Source of the DNA: an uncultured Bacilli bacterium
GTDB taxonomy: Bacteria; Bacillota_I; Bacilli_A; RF39; UBA660
DNA length: 5,112 nucleotides
Direction: 5' to 3'
NCBI GenBank assembly: GCA_947591565.1
Contig: CANQDH010000073.1
Coordinates: 1 to 5,112, forward strand
Part shown: positions 1-3,776 of the stretch, in pieces
Position numbering within the stretch: the first letter of the stretch is position 1
Layout: each line of letters begins with the position of its first letter
Notes under the pieces: generated by a model
Seen by the model: the letters and a program-made list of their open reading frames with translations, nothing else
What the model was told of the DNA's origin: nothing
The model's database searches: none
Made by a program: the position numbers and the translations under genes

Positions 1-197
1 ATATCAGTGTGAAATTTAAGTATTTTATCAACTTTTTCATAAAGTATCATATCGTACTTTTTTAAACGTTCATGTAAATCCTTATGAACCGTACTTTTCG
101 AAACATTAAATTCTTTAGAAATTTCTCTTACGGTTTTTTTGGTTTCTAATATATACTTAGCCTCATCTATAACTCTTTTTGTTAAATATGCATTCAA
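1..197 (-). CDS. spoIIID: SpoIIID, sporulation transcription regulator (N-terminal 65 codons; 3' end outside window)
   Basis: SpoIIID is a small DNA-binding protein that switches mother-cell gene expression on and off after sigma-E becomes active. The readable part has a helix-turn-helix at about residues 22-42, with the hallmark stretch ETKKTVREISKEFNVSKSTV (residues 18-37) followed by HKDLHERL. This is nearly the same as my recollection of B. subtilis SpoIIID (ETKKTVRVIAKEFGVSKSTVHKDLTERL). The start is TTG at 197: the codon directly upstream is an in-frame TAG, and AAAGAGGTG (204-212) sits 6 bases before it. The nearby ATG at 193 is in another frame and stops after three codons. The gene continues past the left edge. 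It follows the spoIIQ terminator, so it probably has its own promoter. In B. subtilis spoIIID lies just upstream of mbl, which would be the expected next gene. Identity is very likely. Confidence 0.95.
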   Translation of the reverse strand, partial: MNAYLTKRVIDEAKYILETKKTVREISKEFNVSKSTVHKDLHERLKKYDMILYEKVDKILKFHTD

Positions 198-215
198 CTA
201 AAACACCTCTTTAGT

Positions 216-245
216 AAAGTATAATAAATTGAATTATATTTATAC
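216..245 (-). promoter_or_regulatory. Candidate sigma-E-like promoter of spoIIID
   Basis: On the minus strand GTATAAA (239-245) is followed by 15 bases and then TATACTTT (216-223). This resembles the sigma-E pattern, with ATA in the -35 region and CATACAnT at -10; about six of the eight -10 positions fit if n is free. The -35 fit is weaker. It lies between the spoIIQ terminator and the spoIIID ribosome-binding site. The implied transcript start would fall at or in the Shine-Dalgarno, which is unusually close, so this is tentative. In B. subtilis spoIIID is transcribed by sigma-E. Confidence 0.35.
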
Positions 246-247
246 CT

Positions 248-267
248 AAAAAGGAGTTATAAACTCC
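248..267 (-). terminator. Intrinsic terminator after spoIIQ
   Basis: Immediately after the spoIIQ TAG stop, the minus strand reads GGAGTT, a TAT loop, AACTCC, then TTTTT. The stem arms are 262-267 and 253-258 and the U-run is 248-252. The stem is short (6 bp) but perfect, with three G-C pairs. It separates spoIIQ from spoIIID. Confidence 0.75.
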
Positions 268-906
268 CTATATTTCAGCTACCTTTTTATTATAATATTC
301 TTCAGGATTAACATTTTGACCCTTAATAATTAATTCAAAAAGTAAATGGTCTTTTAAATCTTTAGAAATATTATTTGTTCCACTTTTCGCAATAACTTCA
401 CCTTGTTTTACTTGCTGATTTTCTTTAACTTTAACATCAGATAAACTTTGATATACACTTATCGTATCATTAGCATGTCTGATTTCTACAATGTTACCTA
501 AAATATTATTGTTTTCAACTTTTGTAACGGTACCATCTAAAATAGCGACAACATCAAAACTAGATGATCCACTATATGCAGCCCCACTATTTTGTAAATA
601 AGTATCTTCATAATATAGTAAAGCTTTTTCTTGTTCATCAGATGAACCTTTATAATCATAATATTTTTTAACATTTACAACATCAGTCGCTAAATAAGGT
701 CTAATAATTTGTACCGCATCAGCAACAACAGGTATATCATTTTCGAAAATCGTTTTAGACACATACTTATAATCTTTTGATGGTTCATTAAAAGTATTAG
801 CTGGTTCTAAATTTTTCTCTATAAAATATATACTACCAAAAACACTTATGAATGTTAATGCATATATAACATAAACAACGGATTTTTTTAATCTTCTTTT
901 TATCAT
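268..906 (-). CDS. spoIIQ: SpoIIQ, forespore channel protein with degenerate LytM/M23 domain
   Basis: This is a 212-residue protein with a short cytoplasmic basic tail (residues 2-8), one membrane helix (about 9-29) and an extracytoplasmic part ending in an M23/LytM-like beta domain (about 115-205). In sporulation SpoIIQ spans the inner forespore membrane and binds SpoIIIAH from the mother cell, forming the feeding-tube channel and helping engulfment. The stretch ALLYYEDTYLQNSG (95-108), followed by FDV and GTVTKVENNNILGNIVEIRH, is typical of SpoIIQ rather than a generic endopeptidase. The metal site is degenerate: the first motif keeps only D118 (in SSFDV), the usual YxHL is YQSL (152-155), and the HxH motif is HLL (187-189). 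It should therefore be inactive as a peptidase, as in B. subtilis SpoIIQ, which also lacks a full site. The ATG at 906 was chosen over the codon at 936 because AGAGGG (914-919) precedes it by 7 bases. It lies 55 bases after spoIID. Confidence 0.92.
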   Translation of the reverse strand: MIKRRLKKSVVYVIYALTFISVFGSIYFIEKNLEPANTFNEPSKDYKYVSKTIFENDIPVVADAVQIIRPYLATDVVNVKKYYDYKGSSDEQEKALLYYEDTYLQNSGAAYSGSSSFDVVAILDGTVTKVENNNILGNIVEIRHANDTISVYQSLSDVKVKENQQVKQGEVIAKSGTNNISKDLKDHLLFELIIKGQNVNPEEYYNKKVAEI

Positions 907-924
907 TTCATCACCCTCTAATAA

Positions 925-953
925 GAGTGTGAACATTTATGTTTTTTTTATGC
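925..953 (-). promoter_or_regulatory. Candidate sigma-F-type promoter of spoIIQ
   Basis: The minus strand has GCATA (949-953), a 14-base spacer, then GTTCACACTC (925-934). This fits the sigma-F consensus as I recall it (GYATA, about 15 bases, GGNNANAHTN) except for the second G and a spacer one base short. In B. subtilis spoIIQ is read by sigma-F in the forespore, so the position is sensible. Caveat: the transcript would begin at or inside the Shine-Dalgarno (914-919). I see no terminator between spoIID and spoIIQ, so read-through from spoIID is also possible. Confidence 0.4.
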
Positions 954-961
954 ACATTTTT

Positions 962-1876
962 TTAAATTTTTTTAATTTCAACACCTGTATAATAATGCTT
1001 AACTATTTCATCATAGGTATATCCTTCTCTTGCCATACCCTCAGCCCCATACTGGCTCATACCAACCCCATGACCATATCCTTTAATATTAATTTTGACA
1101 CTATTTCCTTCTTTCGTTATTTCAAAACAAGTTGACCTGAGCCTTAAATCATTCATAACATCAACACCTGTAAATTCAACACCATTGATTCTAATGCGAA
1201 CGGTTCTTCCGCCTTCCGTCATTTGAAGACGTTCTACTGTTAATGTATCACTATATGGTAAACCAAGTTTTGAATAAAAATCATCTAAACTAAACGTTGT
1301 ATATGTACTATATAATGGTGATACATCAGCATCCCACATCGATGATACACTTACTAAATAAGGAAGCTGAGCACTAAATATTTCACCACTATTTTCAGTT
1401 GCACCTGTACTTGTTGAAAAGAAAAAGGCTTCGGCAACTTCACCATTATAGGAAATATATTCACCCTTCGTTTCAAGTACTGCCGTTCTTATTTTATTTA
1501 TTTTTTCTTCATACGTATCTTTCCAAGCATTTCGTAAATATTCATCTGTTAAATAAACTTGATTCATAATTGTATCAACAACATCATAATCATTATTTAT
1601 ATTATACTCCATTTTCTTCATAACATAACTGCGTGCTGCAAGAGCCTGAGCTTTTAAAGCCTCAATATGAAAGGATACAGGCATTTCTCCAGCAAGGACA
1701 CCTGTAATATATTCTTCGAAAGGAACGCTTTCTATAATCCCTGTATCATCATGTTTTACTCTAACTTGCATATTACTTGCGAATTTAAATTTTATTTGTT
1801 TATCTTCAATAAATATTGTAACAATTATATATGGTATTAAAATAATTATAGCCGTAAAAAAAAGTATTTTTTTCAT
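962..1876 (-). CDS. spoIID: SpoIID, engulfment lytic transglycosylase
   Basis: SpoIID cleaves glycan strands from which SpoIIP has removed the stem peptides. With SpoIIM and SpoIIP it forms the DMP machine that drives engulfment of the forespore. The 304-residue protein has an N-terminal membrane anchor (about 4-23) and an extracytoplasmic SpoIID domain. The catalytic-site motif AGEMP is at 62-66, with E64 aligning to the Glu known to be essential in B. subtilis (E88), followed by EALKAQALAARSY (72-84). The family's C-terminal signature GYGHGVGMSQYGAEGMA is at 266-282. The protein has a single Cys (C250), so the Cys/His zinc site described for the C. difficile enzyme is not expected. Start ATG 1876 has AAAGGAA (1885-1891) 8 bases upstream. 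It lies 51 bases after the DUF1146 gene and is followed by spoIIQ, an adjacency also seen in Bacillus. Confidence 0.95.
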   Translation of the reverse strand: MKKILFFTAIIILIPYIIVTIFIEDKQIKFKFASNMQVRVKHDDTGIIESVPFEEYITGVLAGEMPVSFHIEALKAQALAARSYVMKKMEYNINNDYDVVDTIMNQVYLTDEYLRNAWKDTYEEKINKIRTAVLETKGEYISYNGEVAEAFFFSTSTGATENSGEIFSAQLPYLVSVSSMWDADVSPLYSTYTTFSLDDFYSKLGLPYSDTLTVERLQMTEGGRTVRIRINGVEFTGVDVMNDLRLRSTCFEITKEGNSVKINIKGYGHGVGMSQYGAEGMAREGYTYDEIVKHYYTGVEIKKI

Positions 1877-1895
1877 ATATTTTATTCCTTTCTAT

Positions 1896-1924
1896 AAAAC
1901 ATACTAAAATACTACTTTTTATAC
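1896..1924 (-). promoter_or_regulatory. Candidate sigma-E-like promoter of spoIID, within a TAGTAT triple repeat
   Basis: In the 51-base gap before spoIID the minus strand has GTATAAA (1918-1924), 14 bases, then TATGTTTT (1896-1903). The same heptamer stands 15 bases before TATACTTT upstream of spoIIID. spoIID is a sigma-E gene in B. subtilis. The -10 match is poor. The gap also holds three copies of TAGTAT (ATACTA on plus at 1901-1906, 1909-1914 and 1921-1926), which may be chance in such AT-rich DNA. Confidence 0.25.
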
Positions 1925-1927
1925 TAC

Positions 1928-2122
1928 TTAAATAAACTTGGATGATGCGAAAAAATCCATAAAGAAATTAACAACTAAATACGATAAGCCAAGAGAAAGC
2001 ATTAAATATAATAATCTTGATGCGTAATACCTATTTTTTTTAAAAACATTATTGATGTTAATACTATCAAGAGCCCATATGGATAAAGGAACGCATATAC
2101 AGTAAAGAATTGTTCTAAGCAT
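1928..2122 (-). CDS. DUF1146/YwzB-family small membrane protein
   Basis: This is a 64-residue protein of unknown function with two hydrophobic segments (about 3-18 and 36-56) joined by a short basic polar loop (KKNRYYASR, 28-36). The core pattern WALDSININNVFKKNR, then RLLYLML, then VVNFFMDF matches my recollection of B. subtilis YwzB (WALQALNIDQLIKKGR, RLLFILL, VSNFFIDY), the DUF1146 family of about 77-residue integral membrane proteins. In B. subtilis ywzB lies between the atp operon and murAA-spoIID, so its place just before spoIID supports the call. I chose ATG 2122 rather than 2134: GAGGA (2128-2132) lies 5 bases upstream of 2122, whereas the upstream ATG lacks a site. The gene overlaps the end of rpiB by 8 bases and its ribosome-binding site lies inside rpiB, so the two are very probably co-transcribed and translationally coupled. 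Confidence 0.85.
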   Translation of the reverse strand: MLRTILYCICVPLSIWALDSININNVFKKNRYYASRLLYLMLSLGLSYLVVNFFMDFFASSKFI

Positions 2123-2555
2123 TATTATCCTCATAAGCGCTAATCATATTAACTCTGCGATGATGCTTTTCTTCTTTGGAAAAAGGTGTTGTCATAAACG
2201 TTTCAATCATTTTTAAGGCCATCTCTAAACCAACATTTTCAGAAAAACTAATCACATTAGCGTCATTATCATTTCTTGTATATTTAACTTCCGTATCATT
2301 ATTTACTTTTGCGCATCTAACACCTTTAACCTTATTACAGGCAATACTCATGCCAATTCCTGAACCACAAATTAAAATACCTAAATCAATTTGTTTATCT
2401 CTAATAGCTTCACCTAACTTAAAAGCATAAAGAGGATAATCGGTTGATTCACTTGTAAATGTACCAAAATCAACAACTTCGGTATTTTTTAATTTTTCAA
2501 GAATTTGAATCTTTAAATTAAATCCCCTATGATCTGATCCTATACCTATTTTCAT
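2115..2555 (-). CDS. rpiB: RpiB/LacAB-family sugar-phosphate isomerase (probable ribose-5-phosphate isomerase B)
   Basis: Cytoplasmic isomerase, 146 residues, the family's normal length. RpiB interconverts ribose 5-phosphate and ribulose 5-phosphate in the pentose phosphate pathway. Visible motifs: IGSDHRGF (5-12), DYP (39-41), and the active-site loop ICGSGIGMSIACNK (62-75), where C63 aligns with the catalytic base (C66 in E. coli) and S65 replaces the usual Thr. C-terminal HHRRV (131-135) corresponds to the phosphate-binding Arg region. One oddity: the motif usually read RxHNDxNV is RNDNDANV (94-101), so D96 stands where E. coli has H99, the residue assigned to sugar ring opening. LacA/LacB subunits also lack that His, so another sugar phosphate is possible, but the context (collinear with ywlF in B. 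subtilis) favours RpiB. Start ATG 2555 has AGGTGG (2560-2565) 4 bases upstream. A promoter-like element lies at 2655-2663. Confidence 0.88.
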   Translation of the reverse strand: MKIGIGSDHRGFNLKIQILEKLKNTEVVDFGTFTSESTDYPLYAFKLGEAIRDKQIDLGILICGSGIGMSIACNKVKGVRCAKVNNDTEVKYTRNDNDANVISFSENVGLEMALKMIETFMTTPFSKEEKHHRRVNMISAYEDNNA

Positions 2556-2654
2556 ATTTCCACCTACTTTAATATATTATTTGTTTTTTTGATTTATTTT
2601 ATTATTCATAATACAAATTTTTACTTTTTTAGAACTATTTTGATACCTAGTTAC

Positions 2655-2663
2655 ATTATATCA
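2655..2663 (-). promoter_or_regulatory. Extended -10 promoter for rpiB and the DUF1146 gene
   Basis: The minus strand reads TGATATAAT, a perfect TGnTATAAT extended -10. No good -35 is seen 17 bases upstream, where the rpmE terminator hairpin lies; extended -10 promoters tolerate this. Transcription would start near 2648, leaving a leader of roughly 90 AT-rich bases before rpiB in which I see no convincing structure. Confidence 0.65.
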
Positions 2664-2664
2664 T

Positions 2665-2696
2665 AAAAAGAAAAAGAAGAATTAAATTTCTTCTTT
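2665..2696 (-). terminator. Intrinsic terminator of rpmE, overlapping its last codons
   Basis: On the minus strand AAAGAAGAA (2688-2696) pairs with TTCTTCTTT (2673-2681) around a 6-base loop, followed by TTCTTTTT (2665-2672). The upstream arm encodes the Lys-Glu-Glu near the end of L31 and the TAA stop lies in the loop. The 9-bp stem is perfect but A-U rich, so strength is moderate. Confidence 0.65.
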
Positions 2697-2897
2697 ATTT
2701 AGACCATATTTACGATTAAATTTATCGATAGCACCTGCTTTTGATTTTGTTTTTCCTTGTTCACCTGTAAAAGCTGGATGACATTTATTACATACTTCAA
2801 TATGTAATGTATCATGATTAGATTTAACAGTAAAAGTATTACCACAAGCACATGTTACTTTTGTATCTACATATTTTACACTTGTTTCTTTTGCCAT
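2682..2897 (-). CDS. rpmE: Ribosomal protein bL31, zinc-binding (C+) type
   Basis: This is a 71-residue component of the large ribosomal subunit, which forms part of the bridge to the small-subunit head. The four zinc-ligand cysteines of the C+ form are present as CAC (C16, C18) and CNKC (C36, C39). The conserved HPAFTGEQ segment (40-47) and C-terminal DKFNRKYGL (58-66) are typical. Start ATG 2897 is set by AAAGGAG (2905-2911) 7 bases upstream and by the usual N-terminus; a longer in-frame reading back to 2960 runs through the promoter and leader and is not credible. It has its own vegetative promoter (2951-2979), a leader hairpin (2914-2936) and a terminator overlapping its end, so it looks like an independent unit. 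B. subtilis rpmE lies near murAB, with rho between; rho is absent here. Confidence 0.97.
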   Translation of the reverse strand: MAKETSVKYVDTKVTCACGNTFTVKSNHDTLHIEVCNKCHPAFTGEQGKTKSKAGAIDKFNRKYGLNKEEI

Positions 2898-2913
2898 TTT
2901 AATTCTCCTTTCG

Positions 2914-2936
2914 CCATGACTTATATGAAGCCATAG
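2914..2936 (-). promoter_or_regulatory. Hairpin in the rpmE leader, next to the ribosome-binding site
   Basis: In the roughly 47-base leader the RNA CUAUGGCUU, loop CAUAU, AAGUCAUGG folds into a 9-bp stem with two G-U pairs (arms 2928-2936 and 2914-2922). It ends 2 bases before AAAGGAG. Autoregulatory L31 leader RNAs are known in several phyla, so this may be such a control element. I cannot verify a match to any described family. Confidence 0.4.
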
Positions 2937-2950
2937 ATAATTACTCATAT

Positions 2951-2979
2951 AATATATCAAATTTTTACATAAAGTTCAA
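2951..2979 (-). promoter_or_regulatory. Vegetative (sigma-A type) promoter of rpmE
   Basis: The minus strand has TTGAAC (2974-2979), exactly 17 bases, then TATATT (2951-2956), with an extended -10 TGA directly before it. Transcription would start near 2944, about 47 bases before the rpmE ATG. This is the best housekeeping promoter in the window. Confidence 0.8.
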
Positions 2980-2990
2980 TACTAAATGTT

Positions 2991-3006
2991 TTATTTTCGA
3001 AAATAA
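2991..3006. repeat. 16-bp perfect palindrome upstream of the rpmE promoter
   Basis: TTATTTTCGAAAATAA is a perfect palindrome filling the start of the SGNH-rpmE gap, directly after the SGNH stop codon and 11 bases upstream of the rpmE -35. No U-run follows on the minus strand, so it is a poor terminator. It could be an operator or a 3' end hairpin for the SGNH transcript. It does not match a binding site I recognise. Confidence 0.5.
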
Positions 3007-3717
3007 TTACATATTAAACTGTTTATCAATAAATAGATTTATTAATTTACCAATATTAATATAACCTTCTTTTGATGGATAAAGGGAATTATTTATATTT
3101 TTTTCATCTTTCATAAGGTTTAATATGTCGATATATTCTATATTATATTTTAAAGATAGTTTCTTAGTTTTTTTATTTAGATAATCATAATATTTATCGA
3201 CATTAGGTATTTTAATATTGTTATAAAAGCCAATAAAAACGATTTTTTCTTTACAATTTTTTCTAAGTAAAATAAATAGTTCTTCTAAATCTTTAAGTAA
3301 TTCTTCGATATAATTATATATTTCTTTGTCACTATAATTTTTATATAAATTAAGTTTAGACGCTAAATCGTTATTGCCAATACTTATAGTTACTAAATCA
3401 GCTTTAATTAAAGCATTTTGAATGGTACGATATTTATTGTTAACGAGTACTTTTTCATTATCATTTATCATTCTAATTAAGTCAGTTGTTCGTAAATTTT
3501 CTTTAAAATAATTATCTACATAAAGTTCAAGTTTACCTTTGTTTTTTAAATAGTCTTTGACATAATCACTATATCCATAGTCGTCTTTATTAAATTCATT
3601 ATAACCTTGCGCTAATTCATCACCTAAAGATAAATAAAAAATTTTAGTATCAATATGTGATAAATATATTAAAAAAACACCTAATAAAATAACACCTATA
3701 AATAATATTTTTTTCAT
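3007..3717 (-). CDS. Membrane-anchored SGNH/GDSL-fold protein lacking the catalytic triad (possible pseudoenzyme)
   Basis: The 236-residue protein has one N-terminal hydrophobic segment (about 3-20) with no lipobox Cys, so it is probably a signal anchor facing outside. The rest follows an SGNH hydrolase (GDSL_2-like) layout: block I YLSLGDELAQG (28-38), NLRTTDLI (74-81) in the block II region, block III SIGNND (112-117), and a C-terminal LYPSKEGYINIG (212-223) at block V. In active relatives block I is GDS and block V is DxxHP. Here the Ser is Glu (E34), the Asp is Asn (N210) and the His is Tyr (Y213); only the block III Asn (N116) remains, so classical esterase chemistry is unlikely. The ATG at 3717 (LLMKKI... 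reading, MKKI start) was chosen over the TTG at 3729 because it gives a normal signal sequence and has a GGGGG run (3723-3727) 5 bases upstream. It sits between murA and rpmE, where B. subtilis has glpX and rho. Exact function unknown. Confidence 0.8.
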   Translation of the reverse strand: MKKILFIGVILLGVFLIYLSHIDTKIFYLSLGDELAQGYNEFNKDDYGYSDYVKDYLKNKGKLELYVDNYFKENLRTTDLIRMINDNEKVLVNNKYRTIQNALIKADLVTISIGNNDLASKLNLYKNYSDKEIYNYIEELLKDLEELFILLRKNCKEKIVFIGFYNNIKIPNVDKYYDYLNKKTKKLSLKYNIEYIDILNLMKDEKNINNSLYPSKEGYINIGKLINLFIDKQFNM

Positions 3718-3727
3718 AAGAGCCCCC

Positions 3728-3752
3728 AAAAAAAGTAGACTTAAATCTACTT
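3728..3752 (-). terminator. Intrinsic terminator after murA
   Basis: On the minus strand AAGTAGA (3746-3752), a 6-base loop and TCTACTT (3733-3739) are followed by an unbroken T run (7 Ts counting the end of the stem, to 3728). The stem is perfect over 7 bp and extends by a T-G pair. This is the strongest terminator in the window. Its T run directly touches the GGGGG ribosome-binding run of the SGNH gene. Confidence 0.85.
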
Positions 3753-3754
3753 AC

Positions 3755-3760
3755 ATTATA
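3755..3760 (-). promoter_or_regulatory. Candidate -10 element for the SGNH gene, upstream of the murA terminator
   Basis: The minus strand reads TATAAT at 3755-3760, inside ATATAATGTAA, an 11-base string shared exactly with the rpiB promoter. No good -35 is visible. The start would be near 3748, inside the left arm of the terminator hairpin, so RNA begun here could not form the full hairpin while murA read-through RNA could. There is no room for a promoter between the terminator and the SGNH start. Confidence 0.45.
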
Positions 3761-3776
3761 TTACTTATATTTTTTT

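Noticed and set aside
907..936. Ten-residue N-terminal extension of spoIIQ
   Set aside because: The ATG at 906 has the ribosome-binding site; the upstream codon has none and the extension would run through the putative sigma-F -10.
931..948. Plus-strand hairpin AACA/TGTT followed by a T run, like a terminator
   Set aside because: Only a 4-bp stem is possible and no plus-strand gene precedes it; the T run is the A-rich spacer of the minus-strand region.
929..1135. Plus-strand open frame of 68 codons
   Set aside because: It lies opposite the conserved C-terminal signature of spoIID, has no ribosome-binding site and its protein resembles nothing.
2176..2430. Plus-strand open frame of 84 codons opposite rpiB
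   Set aside because: It is a mirror of the conserved rpiB coding sequence, without a start signal.
2898..2960. N-terminal extension of rpmE to 92 residues
   Set aside because: The extension covers the -10 region and leader hairpin; the ATG at 2897 has an excellent ribosome-binding site and gives the normal L31 N-terminus.
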